Shown piece by piece: positions 52,763 to 60,659 of a stretch of 64,000 bases of DNA. A program made the position numbers and the translations under genes. Within the stretch, counting starts at the first letter, position 1, and each line of letters opens with the position of its first letter. The notes under the pieces were generated by a model. That model did not search any database, had not been told where the DNA came from, and saw only the letters and a list, made by a program, of their open reading frames with translations. The stretch spans positions 1-64,000 of the forward strand of contig JACMJZ010000031.1 in assembly GCA_014380365.1 (NCBI GenBank). The letters run 5' to 3'. The stretch comes from Pyrinomonadaceae bacterium (lineage in GTDB: Bacteria > Acidobacteriota > Blastocatellia > Pyrinomonadales > Pyrinomonadaceae).

Positions 52763-52818
52763 TGTCTGACGAGCTTTAGCTTGTCGTTGCATTGCGACAA
52801 ACTGAAGTTTGTCGGACA
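52763..52818. repeat. 56-bp hairpin repeat, copy B
   Basis: Same structure as copy A at 50484-50539, same orientation. It follows the radical SAM stop by 19 bases and precedes the tRNA promoter, so it may also end transcription of the operon. Confidence 0.85.
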
Positions 52819-52842
52819 GTCCCATCGCTGAAACTCGTTCGC

Positions 52843-52871
52843 TTGACACTCCAAAAACCCGCCCTTATATT
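52843..52871 (+). promoter_or_regulatory. tRNA-Arg promoter
   Basis: TTGACA at 52843-52848 and TATATT at 52866-52871 with a 17-base spacer, 18 bases upstream of the mature tRNA. A near-consensus sigma-70 type promoter. Confidence 0.8.
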
Positions 52872-52889
52872 CAAATTTCGCTTTCAGAG

Positions 52890-52966
52890 GCACCCGTAGC
52901 TCAGTTGGATAGAGTACCTGACTACGAATCAGGGGGTCGCATGTTCGAATCATGCCGGGTGCACCA
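52890..52966 (+). tRNA. tRNA-Arg (ACG) with encoded CCA
   Basis: Acceptor arm gcacccg pairs with cgggtgc, discriminator A, CCA encoded at 52964-52966. The anticodon stem cctga/tcagg closes loop ctacgaa, anticodon ACG. The T loop ttcgaat is regular. The 3' 45 bases (52923-52967, counting one base past CCA) recur perfectly at 54402-54446. Confidence 0.97.
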
Positions 52967-52982
52967 ATAAGATCACGCGAAA

Positions 52983-53008
52983 GGGCGTCCAACTCGGACG
53001 CCCTTTTT
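52983..53008 (+). terminator. tRNA-Arg terminator
   Basis: Stem gggcgtcc/ggacgccc with loop aactc, then ttttt. A near copy stands behind the truncated tRNA copy at 54462-54488. Confidence 0.9.
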
Positions 53009-53095
53009 GTTCAGCTTGGGAAGGGAAGCTTGCTTTCGTAACTTTCGCAATCTTGTGATCTGATTACGTTGCATAATCAAGGCCGAGATATATCT

Positions 53096-54394
53096 ATGGG
53101 CAAATACGAACGAAGGTATGCTCTATGGAAACATCACCGAGGACGTTGCTTTTGGTGTGATGAGCCTGTCGGCTTTCAGGAGTTTGAGATTGATCACTTC
53201 ATTCCAGAGCGCCTTGAAGACAATCCATCAGAGTTAAGTAAGGTAAGGGCTGATTTTGGGCTATCAGCCAGTTTTGTTATCAATGACTATTGTAATTGGC
53301 TCCCGTCTCATCGCCGCTGCAATCAGAAAAAAGGTGGCAGAATCCCTAAGCTGACATTGCACGCCATAGAGACTCTGGACAAACTAGCCCGCGATGCGGA
53401 GACGATTCGATCAATAGAACGTGAGATAGAGCAAAAGTTTAGGGATGACAAGCGTTTCGCACAGGCAATGGTTGGAATCAAAGCCGGACTCAACACCAAC
53501 AAATTCACCAAAGACCAAAAGGACGAAATGAAGGCCCTGTTTGCGGATCCAGAACTCGCACAGGACGAAGATATTCAGCTTTTGCGGAAGGAAACCTATC
53601 TCGACATTGATCAGCACTATGTTGACTTTCTGAATCGCAAGCCTGACCCGAATAGCCTCGCGTTCTGGAAGAATCAAATTACGGAAGGACAGCAGTCGAG
53701 TACATCCGACCAAGGTGACGTCCTCGTTAACGTGTCCTCAGCGTTCTTCCTTTCCACTGAGTTCTATGAGAGTGGCTATCTAGTTTACCGAATGTTCAAA
53801 GCAGCCTTCGGCAGTGCCACTGGGGCGTCGACCCTAGGGGGCACCCACATGCTGTCGGTACCTATCGTCCGGCTCAGCGAATTCGTTCCTGCCATTCAGG
53901 AGATTGGACAAGGTGTAATCGAGGGTACTTGCGAGTGGCAAACACAGTTAGAAAGCAACAAGGCGAAATTCATGTTGGAATTTGTTTCGCGTTCCCGATT
54001 CACCTTTGCCTATCCAACGTCGTTGACGCCAGCACAATTCGTTGACGCGCTCTACGTGAACGCTGGAGTTACGCCATCGGCAGCGGAGCGAAACTCAGTC
54101 ATCAACGAATTTGGGGCTGCTACCTCGACCCCCGACACGTCCGCGCGAGCGCGTTCGTTGCGACGAGCGGCGGAGAGTTCTACCTTGGCGCAACAGGAGT
54201 TCAATAAAGCGTTTGTGTTGATGCAGTACTTCGGCTACTTGCGAAGAGATCCCGACGATGCACCGGACACTGACTTTAGTGGCTACGACTTCTGGGTGAG
54301 GAAGTTGAATCAGTTCAATGGAAATTATGTTGAAGCGGAGATGGTCAAGGCATTCATTACCTCTGATGAGTACAGACAAAGATTTGGCTCGTAG
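53096..54394 (+). CDS. HNH endonuclease-DUF4214 fusion protein
   Basis: A 432-residue protein from ATG 53096; a TTG nine codons earlier is possible. Residues 1-90 form an HNH nuclease with HRGRCFWCDEPV, FEIDHFIPE, NWLPSHRRCNQKKGG; both CxxC-type half sites (CFWC, and one Cys in RRCN) and the HNH residues are visible. The C-terminal two thirds carry two DUF4214 units (DFLNRKPDPNSLAFWKNQI with FFLSTEFYESGYLVYRMF, and FGYLRRDPDDAPDTDFSGYD with FITSDEYRQRFG). DUF4214 is usually in secreted surface proteins, so the pairing is odd. Codon use is more AT-rich than neighbours. No signal peptide. Confidence 0.9.
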   Translation: MGKYERRYALWKHHRGRCFWCDEPVGFQEFEIDHFIPERLEDNPSELSKVRADFGLSASFVINDYCNWLPSHRRCNQKKGGRIPKLTLHAIETLDKLARDAETIRSIEREIEQKFRDDKRFAQAMVGIKAGLNTNKFTKDQKDEMKALFADPELAQDEDIQLLRKETYLDIDQHYVDFLNRKPDPNSLAFWKNQITEGQQSSTSDQGDVLVNVSSAFFLSTEFYESGYLVYRMFKAAFGSATGASTLGGTHMLSVPIVRLSEFVPAIQEIGQGVIEGTCEWQTQLESNKAKFMLEFVSRSRFTFAYPTSLTPAQFVDALYVNAGVTPSAAERNSVINEFGAATSTPDTSARARSLRRAAESSTLAQQEFNKAFVLMQYFGYLRRDPDDAPDTDFSGYDFWVRKLNQFNGNYVEAEMVKAFITSDEYRQRFGS

Positions 54395-54401
54395 TTCGAA
54401 A

Positions 54402-54446
54402 TACGAATCAGGGGGTCGCATGTTCGAATCATGCCGGGTGCACCAA
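54402..54446 (+). repeat. Truncated 3' copy of tRNA-Arg (right end of cassette)
   Basis: Forty-five bases identical to 52923-52967, from the anticodon to just past CCA. The 5' half is missing, so it is not a functional tRNA. The HNH-DUF4214 stop codon lies eight bases before it. Confidence 0.95.
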
Positions 54447-54461
54447 CAAGTTCAACGCGAA

Positions 54462-54488
54462 AGGACGTCCAACTCGGACGCCCTTTTT
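54462..54488 (+). terminator. Duplicated terminator
   Basis: Stem aggacgtcc/ggacgccct with loop aactc, then T run. One base differs from the tRNA-Arg terminator at 52983-53008. It now ends the HNH-DUF4214 transcript. Confidence 0.8.
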
Positions 54489-54524
54489 GCTTGGACACGC
54501 TAATTCTCGGCTACCGGGCGCTGC

Positions 54525-55844
54525 TCAATCGATGAGGGTCAGCTCGCACGTGCGGCTTGGACCTTTGTAGTCGAGCCAGACTAATAGATACATACCGATC
54601 GCCGAGTCGCCTTGCTCCTGGTACCCAGAGTACGGCCCATCAGTGAAAAAACAGGTGCCCCATGCGTTTGATACGTGGTTTGTTGCCTTGTTGCCGTCTA
54701 TACCGCTGGCGTCTCCACCACTACCTATATTTGTCCTCCAACGACCGTCAGCTGGTGAGTAGTACAACAGAGCTGTCTGGGAGGCAGTCTCTGTCTCCGT
54801 GTTATTGTCCCAGCGCGTCATCCCCAATCGAAACGCACAACCATCCTGATCGCCACAAAGGTCATTGATTACTTGCTGCGGAATTTGCCTGGTTCGCCCG
54901 CCGTAGGTGGCTGCAGTCAACGAGAGGTGATAGCGGGGGGAGACCTCATACAGTGTCTCAGCCGAATCGTCCCTTTGGTAGCGGCCCTGGGAGCTGAGTG
55001 TCCCTCCAACACGCATATTGCCGGCCACATCCAATTTTGCCTGAGGTGCGGTCGTGCCGATGCCGACATTGCCGCTATCTTTCACGACAAACCGTCCGGC
55101 CACAATCCCCGGGGCATCCACGTTCAGTTCGCCGGTTCCGCCGATGCTCATCGCGGCCACGCCGGCATTTGCGTCAAGCCGCAACGCCGTTGTGACTCCC
55201 CCTGCAACTTGCAGCTTGCTGAACGCCGGATTAGTCGTGCCGATGCCGACGTTGCCGTTGGCTAAATCCACCGCCAGGTGGGTATTTGGCGTAGCGGCGC
55301 CTCCGACGGAATTTCCGGTTGACCCCTGAATGAGAAATTTGCCGCCGGATTTATACAACCAGGCAACTGACCCATCACGGGCAAGCCAGGAATTGTTTGT
55401 ATAATCCACATCAAATCCGAGAGCGATGTTATTCGGTGAATGTGCCAAGACTGAGAGGCTTCCTCCGTTATTGGCGGAGATTCTTAATTGACTTGTAGTG
55501 GCTGGCGTGACTCGTGAGTTGAGTTGCAAGAGATTGCCCGGTGTGGATGTGCCGATGCCGACGTTGCCATCGTTGCTGACAAAAAATGAATCAAGCGCGC
55601 TTTGGCCGAAGACAATCGTGGCACCGGCTAGCAGTACGCCCGCTATGGTGAGAGCGAGCCGCTTCGGAGTCGCACCCCAGTGTTGCTTCCGGGCAACCGT
55701 TTGGCTGGCGTGCCCCGGCACGCTGGCTTCGAGGGCGGCAAGTCTCTGCCTGAGCGCGTCCAACTCTGCGGCTGTAACCGAAGCTTCCGTGGAAGAATTC
55801 GAAAAATCAGTTTCACGGCTTTTAGCTATATCTTGAGTCATCAT
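54525..55844 (-). CDS. Tail-fibre-like protein with GNVGIGT repeats
   Basis: A 439-residue protein. The N-terminus (TDFSNSSTEASVTAAELDAL) is a short helical leader followed by a TM segment (RLALTIAGVLLAGATIVFG). The body contains four GNVGIGT-P type turns (SNDGNVGIGTSTPG, LANGNVGIGTTNP and others), as in bacteriophage-tail-like and cell-surface beta-helix proteins. A C-terminal globular part carries four cysteines. The leader is shared with the gene at 57657. An AAGGAG ribosome site precedes the ATG. It is probably surface-exposed and the last gene of the minus-strand cluster. Confidence 0.8.
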   Translation of the reverse strand: MMTQDIAKSRETDFSNSSTEASVTAAELDALRQRLAALEASVPGHASQTVARKQHWGATPKRLALTIAGVLLAGATIVFGQSALDSFFVSNDGNVGIGTSTPGNLLQLNSRVTPATTSQLRISANNGGSLSVLAHSPNNIALGFDVDYTNNSWLARDGSVAWLYKSGGKFLIQGSTGNSVGGAATPNTHLAVDLANGNVGIGTTNPAFSKLQVAGGVTTALRLDANAGVAAMSIGGTGELNVDAPGIVAGRFVVKDSGNVGIGTTAPQAKLDVAGNMRVGGTLSSQGRYQRDDSAETLYEVSPRYHLSLTAATYGGRTRQIPQQVINDLCGDQDGCAFRLGMTRWDNNTETETASQTALLYYSPADGRWRTNIGSGGDASGIDGNKATNHVSNAWGTCFFTDGPYSGYQEQGDSAIGMYLLVWLDYKGPSRTCELTLID

Positions 55845-55907
55845 TCTCTCCTTTGTGAAAGATCATGAGGCGCGTTCATCGGCGATCGCGATTCGGAGTT
55901 ACGTTAC

Positions 55908-57557
55908 TCAATCCAACTTCTTCAGCGACGCCGTACGGGCGGCGGGCTTGCAGGCGGAAAGCAGCAGCGTCTCGATGGCGGCCAGGCGCTTCTCCTGATC
56001 AGCGAGCTGGCTGCGCAAGGAGGCGTTCTCATCCTGCAAGGCTTTCACTTGCGCGTCTTTTTCTTTTTTGAGTTCCTGCGTGGCCGAAACATTGAGCATC
56101 GCGACGGCGTCATAGTCCAGGGTACGGAAGTCGTTCACCTGTCGGCCAAAGACGAAGACCCTTCCTCCGTCGGGCTTGAAGTCGGTGCGGAACCTGTCTT
56201 TCGCCGCCTCCAGCACTTCATAGACACCTTCGGCCTTCTCAGAAATCAGGCGTACGCGCTCACCTTTTTTCAGATCCGTAGCCAGTTCCACCCAGCCGTC
56301 CACGGACGACGCCCGCTGGTAGATGTCGGGCACCACATCAGTCTGCTTACTTACCGCCTGTGGGAAGACTTTCTCAACCTGCTGCGCAATAAGCTTCTTG
56401 TGAGAGGCATCGCCGTTCCCGATCACGTCCTGGTAGCGATAGTCGGTGACCTCGATGGTGAGCAGCGTGAGGAGATCGTTCGCGCTGTCGGAGCGGCGCT
56501 GGACGTTCTTGAGGCGTCCGTCCGACCGGGCATTAAATTCGCTTGCGCTTATGCGATCCGAGGCCCAAATAGAGTAAGGCTGCACCTGATCACCGGCTGA
56601 ACCAGACCCTCCGCTGGTAAAATACCAGTAGGCCCCAGTAGAGGTCATGACGGATCCATTAATCACCAGCTTCCCCTGTGTTGGCGTGGTCGTCCCGATG
56701 CCTACGTTGCCACCCTTCTCGATCAGCAATCTGACATCTCCGCCAGCACCGCCGTTCTGATTCCCAATCACAAAATCGCCGGTATTGCCCCAACCTCCGA
56801 CACCTGCCACCCAGGCAGTGTTCGTAGTCCGGGCACTAGTGTCAAAAAACCCGATAGTGGCCTCTCCCGCGGTTGCTGCATTATTATTGACTCTCAGCAT
56901 GCCAAAACCGGAATCCGTTGAGAAGATGTCCAGCGCCTTTGCCGGATCCGTTTTCCCGATGCCGACGTTGCCGCTGCTATCCAGGGTAAGTCGCGCCGTA
57001 CTATCTTCTGAGGTAGACCCGGTGAATAATTGCAGCTTGGTACCGCCGGAATCCATGCCTATCGACGCTTTTTGAGCACCGGCTCTGAAAAGCATGTAAC
57101 CATCTCTCCAACCCGATTGGGCATCCTGCGCATAGTTACCACCCGCAGTAGATTTACCAACCGTTACGTTGCCGCCGCTGAAGGTGTAACCAACAGACCC
57201 AGTCTGAGAACCTGAAAAATCCAGGAATCCAGTCGTGGGGTTTCTGCCGAACGTGTAATCAGTGGTACCTGAATTACTTCCAATTCGAATCTGCTGACCA
57301 GCGACAGTGTTAGTTCCATCTATGATGGAAAGACGAGATGCCGGCGCCACCGTGCCGATGCCGACGTTGCCATCTTTGATCGTCAGCGCCTCAGCAGATT
57401 GTTGGCCCTGCGCCACGCCGATGCCGCCGCCAAGGAGGCTTAATGCAACGAGCGCACAACTGAACGCCGCCCATCGGCTGAAACGCCTAACGCCGCGCGA
57501 ACTCCGGTTGCGTGCCGCCAGGAGCATTGGTCGGGATTTTGTGATGAACTTTTTCAT
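55908..57557 (-). CDS. Tail-fibre-like protein with S74 chaperone domain
   Basis: A 549-residue protein with an N-terminal signal or anchor (CALVALSLLGGGIGVAQ). The body has GNVGIGT-P turns (KDGNVGIGTVAPASR, EKGGNVGIGTTTP). The C-terminus from about residue 340 is an S74 intramolecular chaperone: SEFNARSDGRLKNVQ contains the SD..LK signature, then LIAQQVEKVFPQAV, and a long C-terminal coiled coil (QELKKEKDAQVKALQDEN). Such domains trimerise the fibre and then cut themselves off. It works as a surface fibre or adhesin; the receptor is unknown. Cluster gene beside the collar-like protein. Confidence 0.85.
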   Translation of the reverse strand: MKKFITKSRPMLLAARNRSSRGVRRFSRWAAFSCALVALSLLGGGIGVAQGQQSAEALTIKDGNVGIGTVAPASRLSIIDGTNTVAGQQIRIGSNSGTTDYTFGRNPTTGFLDFSGSQTGSVGYTFSGGNVTVGKSTAGGNYAQDAQSGWRDGYMLFRAGAQKASIGMDSGGTKLQLFTGSTSEDSTARLTLDSSGNVGIGKTDPAKALDIFSTDSGFGMLRVNNNAATAGEATIGFFDTSARTTNTAWVAGVGGWGNTGDFVIGNQNGGAGGDVRLLIEKGGNVGIGTTTPTQGKLVINGSVMTSTGAYWYFTSGGSGSAGDQVQPYSIWASDRISASEFNARSDGRLKNVQRRSDSANDLLTLLTIEVTDYRYQDVIGNGDASHKKLIAQQVEKVFPQAVSKQTDVVPDIYQRASSVDGWVELATDLKKGERVRLISEKAEGVYEVLEAAKDRFRTDFKPDGGRVFVFGRQVNDFRTLDYDAVAMLNVSATQELKKEKDAQVKALQDENASLRSQLADQEKRLAAIETLLLSACKPAARTASLKKLD

Positions 57558-57656
57558 GGGCTGTCCTTTCGATGTCTTTGAATGCGTGATTTTTGTTGTG
57601 TGATGCAGTGAAAGTGTGACGCCAAATAACCCGGCTGCTTGATCGTCAGGGTGGCG

Positions 57657-58448
57657 TTAATTCTTTCGACAATAAAGCAGCGCTACGTTCTTTGGGCGAT
57701 TCTCTGGAGCCGTACGAACGACTCTTGAGGCATCAAAGGTGGCTGTAGTTCCGATGCCCCCATCGGGTTTGTAGACATCCTTCCCGCAACAATTGTATTG
57801 ATCAAGGCTATATGCCACATCGAATGCTCCGCTTCTACCCGGGCGGAAGCCCCAATCCCATGCTTTGTTATTCGCGCCCCTGACGCCAGATATTGACCCG
57901 GTTATGTTTTGAATTGCATCTTCCTGCGTGCTTCCGGGAGCACGCTGACCATCCGTATCAATCCTTCCCCCGCTCTTGTCGATACCACGAACGAAACGAC
58001 CATAGGCTGGCGTGTACTCGCTCCATCCTGCCGGACAGCCCGCCAAGTCAAACGCGATAACCGCGCCGGCGGGTGGGGCTGCCGTCGCCTGCGTGGTGCC
58101 GTCGGGAAACCGCACGCTGGCCGGCTTTAACTCCCCATTGATGGTTGCCGTTCTGGCCCTTATTTCTCCATTAACGTCCAGGGTTGCTGAGGGACTGGTC
58201 GTGCCGATGCCGACGTTGCCATTCCTGTCAATTGTCAGTGGGTCGGTCGCGACGCCGCTTTGGCTGTGGACCACGGAGGTCCTCTCTGAAACCATCCACA
58301 CAAAGGCCAACGTTACGAAAATGAGCCCGATCACCTGGAGCGCGGCCAGTCTCTTCCTGAGCGCATCTATTTCCGCGGCCCTGACCGAAGCCACTGCGGA
58401 GGAGTTTGCAAAATCTGTGTCACTGCCTTTGGCTAACTGTTGGTTCAT
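57657..58448 (-). CDS. Short fibre protein with collar-like C-terminus
   Basis: A 263-residue protein. Leader and TM (DFANSSAVASVRAAEIDALR, then LIFVTLAFVWMVS) match the paralogue at 54525. One GNVGIGT turn follows, then a tail-collar-like domain: PAGAVIAFDLAGCPAGWSEY, RFVRGIDKSGGRIDTDGQ and a final NRPKNVALLYCRKN. Collar domains trimerise in phage tails and related surface fibres. It shares its direction with its neighbours and probably the same transcript. Confidence 0.85.
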   Translation of the reverse strand: MNQQLAKGSDTDFANSSAVASVRAAEIDALRKRLAALQVIGLIFVTLAFVWMVSERTSVVHSQSGVATDPLTIDRNGNVGIGTTSPSATLDVNGEIRARTATINGELKPASVRFPDGTTQATAAPPAGAVIAFDLAGCPAGWSEYTPAYGRFVRGIDKSGGRIDTDGQRAPGSTQEDAIQNITGSISGVRGANNKAWDWGFRPGRSGAFDVAYSLDQYNCCGKDVYKPDGGIGTTATFDASRVVRTAPENRPKNVALLYCRKN

Positions 58449-58522
58449 GATTCACTCCTTCTTGATGAAACCGGGCCCAAAGCAAAGTTGTGATCTGATC
58501 AAGGGTGTTCTGCCAGTTGAAC

Positions 58523-60619
58523 TCACGGCTTCGTCTTGATCGTCAAGGTTGCGCCCTGCTTGACGGTGAAACCATTCCCCAGAAACACGCTGCCTGACGC
58601 CGAGAGCGTCGTGTCCTTGTTCACATTGCCGTCAACGCGAAGGTGCGTCGGGCTGGAGATGGAGTCGCTCGGGGTGGGCAACTGGTACGAAGGTATCAGC
58701 GCGGATAACGCGCCATTGTTGCTGTCTTGCGCATAGAGCGTTCCGTCTGAACCGAAGAGCAGTTCCAGGTTGCTGGGAAGTCCGGCGATGTTGCGCGCGA
58801 ACAGTTGCGAGGCGCCCGCCGCATAGCCGTAGAGCGTTCCGTTCTCCCAGAAGAAGACACTGCCCTTCGTGTCCATCGCCAGGTTTCCACCGCTCCACAA
58901 CGCCGAGGCATCCACGACATTAAGCTGCGGCGCAGTATCGCGATGCTCTATCGCCCCGCTTTGACCGTTAATCGATACCAGGCGAGCCGGACTCGATTGA
59001 GCCTGTTTCCACACGACATAGAGCTTCTTGGACTTAAGGTCGCCACTCTGAGGAGGCGCGGTGGCGTCCGGTGCAGGCTGGCTGAAGAGACCCTTCTCCT
59101 CCTTCACCGGACTGATCTCCGCGACGCGATCCCCGCTCACCCCGCTCGGCACATTTTTCACCGTTCGCAGCACTCCGCTGTCCTGGGAGTTAGCGGCGAG
59201 ATAGATGTAGTCAGCCCCGCCCGGATGCTTGATCACGACCGGGTTGTGGAAGGTCGTGGTCTCGGGTGGAAAGAGGAACTTGGTCGGCGTCTTGCCGGTT
59301 TGGGCGTTAATTGCCAGCATGCCGGTCGTTTTTGTTCCCCCGTCACCTGGCCAAATGCCTGTCGCATAGACGAATTGACCATCGGGGCTCAGGGTCATGC
59401 GCGCCTTGGCGGAGGTGCCGATCCCCGTCCGCCAGAGCATCTGCAAATCGGGGTTCAGCGCGTAGAGATCGGTCTCGTCGATCACATAGAGGCTCCCGTC
59501 CGGAGCTGACAACAGCGCTGCGGGACTCTTTGTGCCACTCACTGCGGGTATGTCCTTGAGCTGCTGGGGAGGACCGGCCGTGTTCAACTGATAGACGATG
59601 AAGCGAGTCTGACTCACGATCGTGAGTCTTCCGGAGCCGTTGACAATAACTCGGGCCTTCTGTCCGAGCGCGGCGGGAAGTGGCCTGGTCCACACGACGT
59701 TTCCGAATGGATCCTGCGCGTCCAGGCGCCAATCAGAAGTGTTGTTTTGTGTGTTCGCGTAGGTACGAACCACGTAGGTTAGTCCACCGTACATCGCGGC
59801 ATTGTAGGAGGAGATTTTTGTGCCGTCGACAGCCTGCCTGACTGCGTAGTTGTCCTGCGCCGGGACGTTGGGGTCGGGCATGAAGGGCCGCGGGCTGCGC
59901 ATCGCCACCCATCCGTCGGATTGCGAATCTTGACTCCCCAGTGTCGAAGACCGCGGAACGGTGTAGGTGAGAATCAGTCGCGGCTGGTTGGAGGCATTGT
60001 TGGTCGTGTCGCCGGTGGCCGGATAGTAATTGCGGCCGCTCCGACTCTGCGCAGGCGACAGCAGCAGGGCGATGTATTTTTTGTCTGCTTCACTCCGCAA
60101 AAGAGATCCAGATCCGCCGCTCCAGGTATCGACAGCATCCTTCCCCGTTTTGGAAGACCGGATTCTGCCCAAATGAAAATCCTTCTTATTGTCTTCGTAG
60201 TCCGCGAGACTTTTTGTCCAGTCCCCCCTCGGTATGGAAGCCACGTTTATCACCAGAGCACTGGGATTTGGTTGGTCTCCTGACTGAACGAGCCGCAGAA
60301 CCGCGTCAGTGATTGTGCCGTCTGCGGGAATAGACGCAACGCTGAACTCAAGGTAGCAAGCGGACTTCTTGTTTCCGGGGAAGACATCCGAGACGCCCAG
60401 AGTTGATTTTTGCTCGACGACCTTCCAGGTTCCAGAGGGGTCCTGCTCCTGACACGCCAGCGAACTCGGCAAGAGCGTTGTGATTCTCGTTTCGGTGCGT
60501 TGCGCAAACGCTGCCCCGGCAAGTGCAAGGCCGAGGAGGCTTGCGCTCAGCAAGCGAAGGCAGACCGATGCTGGGGGCGGTTCTTCCTTGCGAATCAGAC
60601 TGTAACTTTGGGTCATCAT
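58523..60619 (-). CDS. Secreted beta-propeller protein
   Basis: A 698-residue protein from ATG 60619, with an AAGGAGC ribosome site; an in-frame start eight codons up is less likely. Signal peptide core LSASLLGLALAGAAFA. The first domain resembles the DNRLRE-type beta sandwich (KSACYLEFSVASIPADG, VLRLVQSGDQPN). A PQQ-like/NHL propeller follows (LLSAPDGSLYVIDETDLYAL, SPDGQFVYATGIW). Last come a tail of short beta turns (GSVFLGNGFTVKQGATLT). Binding or structural surface protein; ligand unknown. Confidence 0.8.
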   Translation of the reverse strand: MMTQSYSLIRKEEPPPASVCLRLLSASLLGLALAGAAFAQRTETRITTLLPSSLACQEQDPSGTWKVVEQKSTLGVSDVFPGNKKSACYLEFSVASIPADGTITDAVLRLVQSGDQPNPSALVINVASIPRGDWTKSLADYEDNKKDFHLGRIRSSKTGKDAVDTWSGGSGSLLRSEADKKYIALLLSPAQSRSGRNYYPATGDTTNNASNQPRLILTYTVPRSSTLGSQDSQSDGWVAMRSPRPFMPDPNVPAQDNYAVRQAVDGTKISSYNAAMYGGLTYVVRTYANTQNNTSDWRLDAQDPFGNVVWTRPLPAALGQKARVIVNGSGRLTIVSQTRFIVYQLNTAGPPQQLKDIPAVSGTKSPAALLSAPDGSLYVIDETDLYALNPDLQMLWRTGIGTSAKARMTLSPDGQFVYATGIWPGDGGTKTTGMLAINAQTGKTPTKFLFPPETTTFHNPVVIKHPGGADYIYLAANSQDSGVLRTVKNVPSGVSGDRVAEISPVKEEKGLFSQPAPDATAPPQSGDLKSKKLYVVWKQAQSSPARLVSINGQSGAIEHRDTAPQLNVVDASALWSGGNLAMDTKGSVFFWENGTLYGYAAGASQLFARNIAGLPSNLELLFGSDGTLYAQDSNNGALSALIPSYQLPTPSDSISSPTHLRVDGNVNKDTTLSASGSVFLGNGFTVKQGATLTIKTKP

Positions 60620-60659
60620 TGCTCCTTTTCTGCCTTTCACCATATGCGAAAGCTGTAAG

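Larger units (their letters stand above)
52923..54446. mobile_element. Small tRNA-Arg-linked cassette bounded by 45-bp direct repeats
   Basis: The perfect 45-bp repeats at 52923-52967 (inside tRNA-Arg) and 54402-54446 enclose about 1.43 kb, and a near copy of the tRNA terminator follows each. The pattern of an intact tRNA at one end and a 3' tRNA fragment at the other is the usual footprint of site-specific integration. Inside lies only the HNH-DUF4214 gene; no integrase is present, so the cassette would need one in trans or has lost its own. Confidence 0.75.

Noticed and set aside
54402-54446. Second tRNA-Arg
   Set aside because: Only the 3' half is present; the acceptor 5' strand and D arm are missing, so it cannot fold.
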